A stretch of 64,000 nucleotides of DNA, taken from Phanerodontia chrysosporium. Its lineage: Eukaryota > Basidiomycota > Agaricomycetes > Polyporales > Phanerochaetaceae. The DNA is taken from NCBI GenBank assembly GCA_001910725.1, contig MJGA01000010.1:124001-188000 (forward strand), in the 5' to 3' direction. Under the pieces are notes generated by a model. That model had not been told where the DNA came from. It searched no databases and was given only the letters and a program-made list of their open reading frames with translations. The first letter of the stretch is position 1. Each line of letters opens with the position of its first letter. The position numbers were made by a program, and so were the translations under genes. Below are positions 33,917-44,538 of this stretch, piece by piece.

Positions 33917-36845
33917 ATGGCTCCTACCCACTGTACGCTTCCGTCCTCTGAAGATGAGAACGACGCCGCTGATGTCGAAGCGTTTCTATTCGACAAAACT
34001 TTTGCTGCTGACGGCGACATTCTCTCCGCCGTGGACGTTGACTCTCCTGATACTGATGCCGCATCCCACGATGCTGGTGGCTCCGAATCTTCTGATGACG
34101 GTTTCGTTTCTGCGCACGGCGACTATGAATTTGCTGATGATGCTCCCGCTCCCTCTCCTGGTGGCTCTGAACCTTTCGACAAATCTCCTTACGATGGTCT
34201 CCAATTCTGTGGCGACGACGGCGACGGCTTATCTGGCAACGAAACTGGCCTTGTCTCTATTGCTGGAACCTGCCCCGATACTCCTGTAAAGAAGGTGCGC
34301 GGTAGAACTGCACCTCCTGACTGTGGAACGACAGGCCGCCGCAACGATATGGTTGAAGACCTTGGCGGAGAAGTCCTGCAAATCCCGGTCGACTACTTCT
34401 TCGACGGCCTGCTTCCGGCACTACCTGAGATTGGCGCGGATGCGAAGGTGGTCGAGAACCTGATCAAGACGAACAAGCTGCGCAAAGACACTGGCAAGGG
34501 CATCAGTCGCTGGAGGAAGTGGGCAAAGAAGCCGAGCCAGTACACAGGCGTCGAGGACGACGTCTTCCAGAAACTAGCTCAGCTTATCGACGACATCAGC
34601 GAGGCCTACGACCCGGGAAGGAAGACGACACTCAACTTTGCTTGCAAGCCCAAAGAAGTACCGAACTCCACCACAGTTCATAGCTCCTCCAAGCCCGATG
34701 CCTATGGCTACATCGCACCTCCGGATAGCCGCACCCAGGTTGATTGGATCGACATCGGGGTGGCCGGAGAGTTTAAGAAGGATAAGCAAGACAGGCTCGA
34801 GAACGACGTACGTTTATCCAGCCGCGTTGCCTAGTACCTCGATTGACGCGACGGACTGCTTCACAGAATCGCAAGAAGGTCATGTGGTCGCTCAACCACA
34901 TGATGCGCGAGGATCCTACACGGCGGTTCGTGTACGGCTTCACCATCGCGGACACCAACATGCGAATGTGGTACGCAAGCAGATCGGAGGTCTTCGCTTC
35001 GTTTCAATTTAATTTCCTCATGGTACGTGGCTGCCTTCCTGCCAGCCCTCTCTGATCTTGACCCTTTGTCGCAGGAGCCTGAGAAAGTGGTGAAGTTCTT
35101 CCTTTCGCTGCTCTACGCCGAACCACATCAGCTCGGATGGGACCCCACGATCAAGCGTATCTCTCCACGCGACGTCAAGGGACCAGCAGTCCAATACGAC
35201 ATCCAAGTCGGGGATGTCTGGTACCGGACGCAACGCCTCCTCTCGAACGCCGGCGCGGAGGTCCTGCGCGGGCGTGGTACTCGAGTGTGGGAGGCAAGGA
35301 AACTCGAGTTCTCCGCTGATGGCACGGTCAAGGAGGTCGGCGATTCGGTGGTGCTGAAGGACAGTTGGGCCGACTCGGATCGTCTTTCTGAAGGCAGAAT
35401 CTCTGGAGATATCCACGGGTTAGGCGACGCAAATGACCAATCGATTATCGAGAAATGCTTCACAACAGTTCTTCTCGAGGCCGACGTCGAGGTCAAGGCG
35501 GGGCTGCTCGACCATACGCATGTCGTGAAGCGCGAAGGTCTCAAGCCTATCGAGGTGCTTCGCCTCAAGATCCTGGCGGACTTCGACGCAGCAAAGCCAG
35601 GTCCGAAGTCTGGGGCACAGCCCGAGGGAATTGTTTCGTTGCCTCCAGCAAATCCGCCATTACCGGCGCAATATTCCGCGAAAACCCATCGTCGCACAGT
35701 TTTCAAGCAAGTTGCCAAGACTATTCATCAAGCGGACAGCCTATACAAAGCTTTCGCGTGTCTAATGGACGTCGTCAAAGGTTGGTACCACTACTGTAAC
35801 GCACTATAGGCTTCATTAACGCTCGCCTAGGTCTCCGTATGCTGCACAAGAACGGTTGGGTGCACCGCGACCTGAGTGTCGGGAACATCCTCCTCGACGG
35901 ACTCAACGGAAGGATCACGGATGTCGAATATGCTAAACACAAGGACGACATGTCGATTCACGACGTCAGGACGGCAAGTAGTATCGCCCCCCTGTGTCCG
36001 ATCTCATGCTGATAAATCTTCAGGGCACACCCTATTTCATGTCCATCGAGGTCGAAAAGACCGATTACATGTTCCGTGACTTCAAGGGAGCTGTGCATCA
36101 GGTACAGTCTCGCGACGACTTCGTGGCCACCTTGATCGCCTTCGAGAAGGCACGAGCGACCGGTGCGCAACCGCAGCCGCCACAGCCACCTGTCAAGACC
36201 GAGATCACGGAACAGGAGGCTCTCCCCCTCATAGAGTTCCGGTACAACCCGCTGCACGACATGGAATCTTTGCTCTGGGTCGGCCTCTGGATGCTGGTCT
36301 GCGTCGAATTTGAACGAAACGACACGAGCATCAGTGAGGAGGCGTGGGCAGCCTACATGGCTCAGCACAGGACCATTGCGCACAAAATCTTCGACGAGGA
36401 AGAGGGCCGGACCTTCCTGCTCCTGTCCACCAACGCGCTGCTCACGAACTTCAGGAACGCATTGCCCCAGGTGCGCGAGCTCGCCATGGAGCTCAACAAC
36501 TACCGCAGCCTCGTCGTCGATGCCTTCCGCAAGGCCGAGCAGAGTGACCGGAAGAAGGTCGAGGTGCTGTTTGACGAGGACATGTACACCCAGGCCGAGG
36601 ACATCTTTCAGCACATGACTACGCTGCTCATGGTCAAGCCTCTTGACCTCGTCCACCGGCACGCCCAGGTCAAGCAGGTTAAACGCATGCCGAAACTCTA
36701 TCCGAAGGATGCCGACGACGACGAGAGCGGAGGCTCTGCACGGCCCGCGAGGAAGCGGAGGCAGACTACTCGCGCGGTGTCAGCCGCTGCTGCTGGCCCT
36801 AGTGGTGGTGATATGAGACTGAGAAGTGGTAAGGTCAAAGCTTGA
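33917..36845 (+). CDS. FunK1-type fungal protein kinase
   Basis: Five exons (33917-34807, 34867-35022, 35075-35780, 35831-35973, 36024-36845) give an intact 905-aa protein. Introns 1-3 are GT-AG; intron 4 (35974-36023) is GC-AG. The N-terminal 120 residues are acidic and low-complexity. The middle part (WYRTQRLLSNAGAEVL, VVLKDSWADSDRLSEGRI with the ATP-binding Lys) and the catalytic loop WVHRDLSVGNILL are typical. The DFG position reads TDVEYAK, as FunK1 kinases often carry D-x-E-Y-A there. HDVRTGTPYFMSIEV and FRYNPLHDMESLLWVGLWML are further family hallmarks. The C-terminus is basic (RPARKRRQTTR). FunK1 kinases are an expanded, Agaricomycete-enriched group implicated in multicellular development; the substrate is unknown. 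The copia 5' LTR starts 230 bp after the stop. Confidence 0.9.
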
Positions 36846-37075
36846 GCATTTTGTATCACGTCTGCACTCTCCATGCGTCCTCATGATTCCCCACTATATG
36901 TACTCCTATATGCATGCTTTCGAGATATTCAATCAATGTCATGGTTTTATTTATAACATGAAGGCATCTGACCGCCCTCGCATTACAATTATCGCACCGC
37001 CAACGACCTTGGGAGCCTGGCCGGCCGCCGCCCACGACCTTGTTGGAGGGTCTGTCACATACCACCTCTGTATCC

Positions 37076-37478
37076 TGTTGAAAGTCGCCCCGACAGGGCG
37101 CACTCAAAACCGTCGTGCAGACGGAAGTCAAAAGCTCCGGCGCGCCCGGAGGGCTAAAGCGCCGAGCGCCCATCAAAAGATGCGCCGTCGGCGTATCCTT
37201 ACAAGGTCTCGCGGCGGGACAAGTCTCGCCGCCTTCCCCATTCCTCTTTTCCGCTCTGAGTAATCGTTAGATTAGATTCCGTAGTTATCAATCCCCAGCG
37301 CTCCCTTATCAATCCTCTAGATTAGATTCCGCCTTTTTCAGAGCGAGCATTTTTCATTTGATTATTACCTACTTTAGATACATGGAAGCAAATCTATGTA
37401 GGGTATAAAACTCGTAGAATAATCCCAAAAATATTATCTCGTTGTTCTCCTCCATCCCAGAGTCTGCGCATCACAACA
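37076..37478 (+). repeat. Copia 5' LTR
   Basis: TG...CA ends; contains TATA-like GTATAAAA (about 37403) and two TTAGATTAGATTCCG/CTAGATTAGATTCCG repeats. Followed at once by GGTTATGAGCCCCGCGCT, a primer-binding site complementary to the anticodon region of initiator tRNA-Met (contains the CAT anticodon on the opposite strand). Confidence 0.95.
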
Positions 37479-37655
37479 GGTTATGAGCCCCGCGCTCTAA
37501 GTCGCCCCAAACACCATCTCACCCTTTGCTACGGTCAACGCGGACCGAATCTTGCTACTGCAGATCCATCGCGGATCACCCCTGTGACATCACCGGACGT
37601 CAGATACGTCGGACACACCTAGGCGCCAGATCGCTGATCTCGCCACGCGAGCAAG

Positions 37656-38192
37656 ATGTCGGACGCACCGCACACCGTACGCATCGAGCCTCTCAAGGGC
37701 TCAGAAAACTACTTTTCTTGGTCTATTCAGGAGAAGGACATCCTCACCGAGCTCGACCTACTCGAGTACGCCACGGGGGAAACAACGTGCCCCGAGGGGA
37801 CCGCTGCTACCGCCTGGAAGCGGAAAGATCGGAAGGCGATCTCCGCGATCCGCCTCCGATGCTCTCCCGCCGTCGCCATACACATCGCGTCTTGCGAGAC
37901 CGCGAAGTCAGCGTGGGACACGCTGAAAAATATGTATGCGACCCAGGGCACCATGGCTAAGGTCACGCTGGTGAGGAGGCTACAGAAGTACGAGATGAGT
38001 GAGGGGGCGGACATGGAGGACGAGCTGAGAAAGCTCACCGAGATGCGGGCCGAGGCCGCAGAGGCCGGCGGCAAGATCACAGACGAAGACTTCGCCTTCA
38101 ACATCTTGTCCACGCTTCCCCCAGCTGGGAAAGCTTTGTCGCCGCTCAGAACAACGTCGAGAAGTCGTCCGACGTCATCGGACGCGTCCTGA
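37656..38192 (+). CDS. gag: Copia Gag, N-terminal part
   Basis: Starts MSDAPHTVRIEPLKGSENYF and continues with the copia Gag/UBN2-type helical domain (WKRKDRKAISAIRLRCS, SAWDTLKNMYATQG, KVTLVRRLQKYEMSEG). The frame is lost near 38124, where one base is missing in CCAGCTGGGAAAGC; the proper continuation (ESFVAAQNNVEKSSDVIG) is in the next frame. Confidence 0.85.
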   Translation: MSDAPHTVRIEPLKGSENYFSWSIQEKDILTELDLLEYATGETTCPEGTAATAWKRKDRKAISAIRLRCSPAVAIHIASCETAKSAWDTLKNMYATQGTMAKVTLVRRLQKYEMSEGADMEDELRKLTEMRAEAAEAGGKITDEDFAFNILSTLPPAGKALSPLRTTSRSRPTSSDAS

Positions 38193-40071
38193 GCGAAAAC
38201 CTTCGACGGCAATCGAAGGGGGACACGACCACCGCGCTCGTCGCGCGAAACGGCAAGCCCGGCAAGAAGCCGAAGAAGTCGAAATTCCTGAAGGGGGTGT
38301 TCTGCCACGGCTGCGGCAAGGAGGGACACCTGAAGAACGTCTGCCGTTCCTCGAACCAGGGATCTGGCGCGGGCGGCAACACGAGCCGCGCCCACCTCGC
38401 TGAGTCGCGCGAAGCCTCGAACGACTCGTACTCATTCGTAGCGACTACTCTAGCCTACGCGAGCACCCCAGGCACCGAGTGCTGGTTGGGGGACAGCGCG
38501 TCCGAGCGCCACATCGTGCGCGACCGCGCCGCTTTCAAGAACCTCACCCCCACTCCCGGCCACACCATCGTCGGTGTCGGCAGCACAGCCGCGCTCGGAC
38601 AAGGCGACGTCGATGTCGTCTTCACCACGCCGAAGGGGAAAATCACCGCCACCCTGAGGAACTGCCTCTGGTCGCTGAACCTCCCACACAACCTCCTCGC
38701 GCTAGGCCGGCTCACCTCGGCCGGTATGTCTTTCCACGGCACCGGCAACCTCCTTCACATCAAGGACCGCGATCGCGTTATCGCTGTCGGTCACAAGATG
38801 GGCCAGCTCTACCGCATGGACATGACGTCACGATCGTCCTCGGGACATACACCGGCGCCTTCCACTCTCGCGTTCGCGGCGCGCAACAGCGCGCGCACCT
38901 GGTACGAATGGCACTGCGCACTCGGACACATCAACGCGACGCAACTCCAGGAAATGTACCGCAAGGGCCTCGTCGAAGGCATGGACGTCGATACGTCCTC
39001 GGACCCTGGATTCGTCTGCGACGCCTGCATTCAGGCCAAGCACTCGCGCGCTCCGTTCCCCGAGATCGCATCAGGCACCGTCAATCAGGTCGCCGATCTC
39101 ATCTACTCGGACATCTGGGGACCGGCACGCGTTGCGTCATTGCAGGGCAATGTCTACGCGATCACATTCACCGACGCGAAGTCGCGTTTCGTCGCGGTCG
39201 ATTTCATGAAGACGCGCGACGCCGCCCTCGACCGTTTCCAGAAGGTCGAGCAACTCATCGAGCGGCAGCTGGGCCGCCGCGTCAAGGTCCTACACGTGGA
39301 CAACGCGAAAGAATACACGGAGGGGAAATTCCGCGCTTACGCCGAATCCCGCGGCATCATCATCCGCACCACGGCACCCTATTCCCCCGCTCAGAATGGC
39401 GTCGCGGAACGTCTCAACCGCACGCTGATGGAACGCGCACGCGCGATGCTGATCGCGCGCTCCCTCCCCAAGTTCCTGTGGCAAGAAGCGTGGGCGTACG
39501 CTTGCTACCTTCGGAACCGTACCCCCACCCGCGCGCTCTCAGGCAAGACCCCCTACGAGGCTCTCTGGGGACAGAAACCGGATGTGCGCGCTGCGCGCGA
39601 TTTCGGCACACCCTGCTGGGTGCTCGTCCCCGAGAACCGGCGCGACAAACTCGCTGCGAAGAGCGAGCGATACATCTTCACCGGGATCAGCGCGTCTAGC
39701 GCCGGCTGGCGCTACTACGTCCCAGGCCTCCGGCAAGTCCTGGTCTCGCGCGACGTCATCTTTGAGCGCGAGCGGGAGTCTCCAAGCGTCCCCTTCACGC
39801 TTGAGGGGGAGAGTGAGACCGCTCCCGAGCCATCCCCCGCCGCAGGCACGACACCGCCGCCGCCGACATCGCAAGCGCCGGAAACCTCCACCTCGGAATC
39901 GGTCAAGGCGTCACCCTCGACGCCAAACAAGCCTGAAGACGCCACTTGGGCACACTTCAAGTCACAGCTCAAGAACGTCACGATACGCCCCACACGCCAG
40001 AAGACCCGTATCGACTACCGCGCTCTACACGAAACCGGCACACGCATCCCGAAGCCACCTTCGGAGGACGA
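38125..40071 (+). CDS. pol: Copia Gag C-terminus, protease and integrase
   Basis: Contains a CCHC zinc knuckle (CHGCGKEGHLKNVC, about 38305), a protease region (CWLGDSASERHIV), and the integrase zinc region (WHCALGHINATQLQ...CDACIQAKHSRAPF). The integrase core has YSDIWGPARV, VLHVDNAKEYTEG and PYSPAQNGVAERLNRT, followed by LWQEAWAYACYLRNRTP. The protease motif reads DSAS where DSGAS is usual, so the active-site Gly codon seems lost. The reading frame is interrupted at 40071/40072 by the gypsy LTR and resumes in frame at 47648 when one target duplication is discounted. Confidence 0.9.
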
Positions 40072-40705
40072 TGTCGCGGAGCTAGGGCTCAACGCTACAC
40101 GAGGGAGGGCGGATGGGGATGACGACGACGAGGTGCAGCGGAGCGAGTCACGCGGCGACGCACAACTTATACAGCTGTCCGTATTGACCAAGAGGTCGAG
40201 ATGACGGACAGGAGCGAGGGGAGCTACCCTTATATACTACAGTACTCTAGGGCAGGCTGTACGATTACCTAAGCTGATGGGCAGTGCTTGGCATAGCCAG
40301 CGAGGCTGTGACGCGGGCTGCGCGGCGAGGCTGTGCGGGGGCTATGTCACAAGGCTGTGTCAGCTGACAGTGTCTCGAGGCTGCGTCGGGCCGAGGCTGT
40401 GTCATCAGGCTGATCAGCTCGGCGTGTCTCGGCGAGGGGAGTCATCAGGGATGACGGTGCCTCCTCGGCGATCTGGGGAACCGGTTGCAAGGCAGACCGG
40501 TGATCCGGGCAGTGTCTGAGCGCGCGGCGGGATGCGCTGGCGTCTAGGGGTGATGCGCCATCAGGGCGCTGGCGCTGCGTGGCCAGGCGCTGAGCGTGGG
40601 CGGCTAGGACTCCGGACGGCGCGAGGGCTGCTCGCCCGTTGGATTAATCGAGGAAAACAGCCAAAAATCGGCGAAAAATAGGGCAGCACCGTCACATCCG
40701 TGACA
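40072..40705 (-). repeat. Gypsy 3' LTR
   Basis: Matches 47014-47647 base for base wherever compared. Contains an array of degenerate GAGGCTGTG units at 40308-40420. Confidence 0.95.
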
Positions 40706-40743
40706 TTACCCCCCTCCTAAAACCGAGCGTCCTCGCGAGGTCG

Positions 40744-43700
40744 TTAGAGGTGACGCCCCTCCTCCCAATCGAGATCGGCCTTGGCGCGATCAGAGGCAGA
40801 AAGGTGGGAGACGTCGACTTCGGTGACGAACGGGCGAAAAGAGGCAGCGAGGGCTTCGAAGGCGGTGGCAGCGAGCTTGCGGGGCGCTTCCGGATTTTCG
40901 CGATGGAATTTGTTGACCAGAGCTTTGGCGTGTTTGAGGTTGTCTGCTTTTTCCCACGTGTCGCCGGCTTGACCGTAGCCTTTCCAGCGGACCTTGTATT
41001 GCAGTTGTCGGCGGTATATGCGGCTGTCGAGGACTTTCTCGACGACGTATTCCTCTTCGCCGGCAACCTTGACAGGTTTGGGCGGCAGGGGCTTCTCAAC
41101 GCCCTGATCGTGCCACGGGCTGAGGCGGTTGACATGGAAAACCGGGTGGATTTTCAGCCAGCTCGGGAGCTCGAGCCGATAGTCCAGATCGCCGATCTTT
41201 TCCAGAACCTTAAACGGACCCAGCTGGCGGGGGCCGAGCTTGGGCGAGGGCTGGTCGATGCTGAGGTCCTTCGTGCTGAGCCAAACCTGATCGCCGACCT
41301 TGAAGGAGTGGGCGCGTTTCTTCGCGGCCTCGTACTCTTCTTTCATGCGGGCTTTGGTTAGGCGCAGGGCAGCTTTGGCCTCTTTGCGGACGTGAGCCAT
41401 GCGGTCTAGGCGCTCGTCGAGAGCGGGAACGTTGGTGTGTTTGCCGGCCGGGATCGTGAAGTCCGGTGTGTAGCCGTAAACAATCTCGAAGGGCGTGCGC
41501 TCGGTAGCACTGGACACGTGTGAGTTCAGGGTGAACTCGGCCATTGGGAGCCAATCGACCCAGTCGTCTTGGCGCTGGGAGACGAAGAGACGCAGGAATT
41601 TCTCGACTTCCTGGTTCTTGCGCTCGACCTTGCCGTTGCCTTCTGGGTGATATGCCGTGGTAAGACCAGTAGCGATGCCGAGGCGCTTGTACAGCGCTCG
41701 CATGTACTGGGCTGCAAACTGGGGTCCGCGATCGGAGAAGATCTTGCGTGGGAGGCCGTGGAGGCGGAAGATGTCTGTGTAGTGGACGTCGCCCATGCCG
41801 GCAGCGGTGATCGTCGAGTCGACCGGCACAAGGTGGCACTGATCCGAATAGTGGTCCACGTAGACCGCGATCGAGTCCTTCTTGGTCTTGGCGTCGCGTG
41901 GGAGCTGCGTGATGAGATCTACGCCGACGTGTTCCCAGGGCCCTGAAGGGACATCGTGGGGCTGTAGAGTGGCTTTCGGATGCGGGGCGGACTTGTACCG
42001 TTGACATTGATCGCAGCCGAGCACGTAGCGGCTAACATCGGCGGAGATGCGCGGCCACCAATAGTACCGAGAGACCAGTTCGAGGGTGGTGTGCTTCCCA
42101 GGGTGTCCGGCGGTCGGCGCGTCGTGGCAAGACTTGATGACGTCGTTGCGCAGCGCGGCACTGTTCGGGACATAAACCTTCCCATGGTAGTACAGGAGGC
42201 CGTTGTCCTCTTCCCATTCGAGGACGCCGTTGCGCAGCTTGCGAGGCCCCTTGGTCCGGAGAGTCTGCAGGGCGTCTGCGACTTCCTTTTCCTTTTCGGA
42301 GCAGTCGCGAATGCGCTTCTCGAGGGGGGAGGGGTTTGCGAAGGCTGCCGTGGCGGCTATCTTAAACAGCTCAGGCTTCAGCACCACTTGTGAGCGGTTG
42401 TCTTCTTCGTCCGAGACGTGCAGCGAGGAGGGCCGGGAGAGCGGGTCGGCGAGGAGATGGGTCTTGCCGGGGCGGTGAATGATGCGGAAGTCGTACTCGG
42501 CGAGGTAGGAGGCCCACCGGGCTTGTCGCCGCGTGAGATTCTGCGCAGTCTTCCAATACTGGAGATTCTGATGATCGGTCCAGATCTCGAAAGGCTCCGG
42601 GAGACCTTCGAGGAACTGGCGCCAGTCCTTGAGAGCTTCGATGATTGCAAGCATCTCACGGTCCCAGATCTCGTAGTTCCGCTCGGCGGGGCTCATGGTT
42701 TGCGAGCGATACGCGATCGGATGCCAGAGACCATCTTCAGGGTTGCGTTGGGCTATGACTCCTCCGGTGGCGTAGCCAGAAGCATCGGTCTCGACGCGAG
42801 TCGGCCGATCAATGCTCCACATGGCGAGCACGGGCTGAGTTGTGAAAGCGCGCTTGAGCGTCTCGAAGGCTTCCGCCTGTGCGGGACCCCAATTAAACGG
42901 AGTATCCTTCTTCGTCAGATCGTGCAGCGGGCGGCAGATCTTTGAGAAGTCCTTGATGAAACGGCGATAGAAGTTGGCGAACCCGACAAAGCCTCGTACA
43001 TCTTTGAGGTTCTTCGGGGTCGGCCACTCGGCTACTGCCTTAACCTTGCCGGGGTCCATGCCGACTTGTCCCTCGCTGATGAGGAGCCCGAGATACTCGA
43101 TCTCTGAGCGCTCGAACTCGCACTTCTCGGGCCGAAGGTACAGATCGTATTTGGCGAGGCGTGCCAGTACCTCGTGAACAATCTTCCGATGCGAAGCGAG
43201 ATCGTTCGACCAGATGAGAATGTCGTCGAGGTAAACTGCGACCTTGCTCTCAGCGATGAGGTCGGCGAAGATGTGGTTCATGAGGGCCTGGAACGTGGCA
43301 GGGCTGTTGCACAGACCGAAGTACATGACTCTGGGCTCGAAGAGACCGCGGTTGGTGACGAAGGCGGCTTTCCACTCGTCACCTTCCTTAATCCGGACGT
43401 TGTTGTAGCCCCAACGGACGTCGAACTTGGTGAAGATCTTAGCGCCCTGGAGCTTCCCGATGATGTCGGAGGCGAGCGGAAGGGGATAGCGATTCTTCAC
43501 AGTGATGTCGTTGAGCTTGCGGTAATCCTGAATGAACCGGAGCTTGCCGTCCTTTTTCTTGATAAAGAAGACAGGGGAAGCGATCGGAGACTTGCTGGGG
43601 ACGATATAGCCCTTGGCGAGTGCGTCGTCGATGAACCGCTGTAGTTCTTCATTCTCGATCGGGGACATGGGATAAACCTTCGATTTGATCGAGGCCGGGG

Positions 43701-44538
43701 CGTCCGGGACGAGATCTATCGCGTGATCCCAGGGCTGATGCTTCGGAAGGCGGTGTGATTCCTCTTCAGAGAACACCTTCTTGTGTCGGTGGTACTCTTT
43801 GGGAACCAGCTCTTCGAACGTCTTGGCGTACTTCTCGCGATTGGCTTCGACAGCGATCGCTTGCGAGTAAGTGTAGCCGGCGAGGATCCAGACTTCGTCC
43901 TTGGCGTCCTCAACAATGCCTGCTCGAAGCCATTCTCGGCGTTCGGAGCGATTGGCGTCAATCTGATGGATACCAAAAACCGGGGTGTCCTCAGCTCCGC
44001 CGCGGAGCTGAAACTGGACATCTCCCGTTTCCCAGTTGATGTTCGGATTCCATTTCTTGAGCCACGGAAGTCCGAGGATGACGTCCTCTGGACCGATGTT
44101 CGTGACAAGAAACTCCTCCTTAAACGTGTAAGAACCCACAGTGAGCTGGAGTCTGGCACGGCGCGTGATAGACCCTGCTTCGTTCTTGGTTCCGTCGATG
44201 TTGTATAGCGTAATTTCCCTTTTGAGTGGTATCGTGAGAATCTTATGCTGCTTGCAGAAGTCCTCGTGGATGAACAGTGAAGTCGCACCGGAGTCAATCA
44301 TTGCAGGCGTGCGAATAGTTTTATTGATCCCGGTGAGCTTTACTGGTACACGATAGTGATTCGAGAAAGGGTCTAGTACGGATATTGTACACGAGCGGAT
44401 AGAGTCCGAAATGTCCTGTGGTTCTAACGAAGGCGCCGGAGTTGAATCCGGGCTTGACGAGACGGGGACCGACGATGCGGCGTCACTCCGGCCCCTTAAG
44501 CAAAACCCCCGAGCTGCTTTTGTATCAGAGCCAGCTGA
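40744..44538 (-). CDS. pol: Gypsy Pol polyprotein with chromodomain
   Basis: The frame is open from 44538 (first ATG at 44301) to the stop at 40744, 1185 codons from that ATG. Order: aspartic protease (MIDSGATSLFI), reverse transcriptase (FDVRWGYNNVRI, and VYLDDILIWS as the YxDD box), RNase H (VETDASGYATGGVI, WTDHQNLQYW), integrase zinc finger (H..H..C..C in AGHPGKHTTLELV...CDQCQRYK), integrase core (DLITQL, SDRGPQFAAQYM, AYHPEGNGKVERKNQE) and a C-terminal chromodomain (YVVEKVLDSRIYRRQLQYKV, WKGYGQAGDTWEKADNL). Chromodomains of this class guide integration to marked chromatin. Uninterrupted, so probably recently active. Upstream it overlaps gag; expression probably needs a -1 frameshift at 44502-44508. 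Confidence 0.95.
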   Translation of the reverse strand, partial: SAGSDTKAARGFCLRGRSDAASSVPVSSSPDSTPAPSLEPQDISDSIRSCTISVLDPFSNHYRVPVKLTGINKTIRTPAMIDSGATSLFIHEDFCKQHKILTIPLKREITLYNIDGTKNEAGSITRRARLQLTVGSYTFKEEFLVTNIGPEDVILGLPWLKKWNPNINWETGDVQFQLRGGAEDTPVFGIHQIDANRSERREWLRAGIVEDAKDEVWILAGYTYSQAIAVEANREKYAKTFEELVPKEYHRHKKVFSEEESHRLPKHQPWDHAIDLVPDAPASIKSKVYPMSPIENEELQRFIDDALAKGYIVPSKSPIASPVFFIKKKDGKLRFIQDYRKLNDITVKNRYPLPLASDIIGKLQGAKIFTKFDVRWGYNNVRIKEGDEWKAAFVTNRGLFEPRVMYFGLCNSPATFQALMNHIFADLIAESKVAVYLDDILIWSNDLASHRKIVHEVLARLAKYDLYLRPEKCEFERSEIEYLGLLISEGQVGMDPGKVKAVAEWPTPKNLKDVRGFVGFANFYRRFIKDFSKICRPLHDLTKKDTPFNWGPAQAEAFETLKRAFTTQPVLAMWSIDRPTRVETDASGYATGGVIAQRNPEDGLWHPIAYRSQTMSPAERNYEIWDREMLAIIEALKDWRQFLEGLPEPFEIWTDHQNLQYWKTAQNLTRRQARWASYLAEYDFRIIHRPGKTHLLADPLSRPSSLHVSDEEDNRSQVVLKPELFKIAATAAFANPSPLEKRIRDCSEKEKEVADALQTLRTKGPRKLRNGVLEWEEDNGLLYYHGKVYVPNSAALRNDVIKSCHDAPTAGHPGKHTTLELVSRYYWWPRISADVSRYVLGCDQCQRYKSAPHPKATLQPHDVPSGPWEHVGVDLITQLPRDAKTKKDSIAVYVDHYSDQCHLVPVDSTITAAGMGDVHYTDIFRLHGLPRKIFSDRGPQFAAQYMRALYKRLGIATGLTTAYHPEGNGKVERKNQEVEKFLRLFVSQRQDDWVDWLPMAEFTLNSHVSSATERTPFEIVYGYTPDFTIPAGKHTNVPALDERLDRMAHVRKEAKAALRLTKARMKEEYEAAKKRAHSFKVGDQVWLSTKDLSIDQPSPKLGPRQLGPFKVLEKIGDLDYRLELPSWLKIHPVFHVNRLSPWHDQGVEKPLPPKPVKVAGEEEYVVEKVLDSRIYRRQLQYKVRWKGYGQAGDTWEKADNLKHAKALVNKFHRENPEAPRKLAATAFEALAASFRPFVTEVDVSHLSASDRAKADLDWEEGRHL

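Noticed and set aside
35781..35809. 29-nt intron in FunK1 ending CACTATAG
   Set aside because: Too short; the next acceptor (CGCCTAG, 35830) gives a normal 50-nt intron and the expected GLRMLHKNGWVHRD junction.
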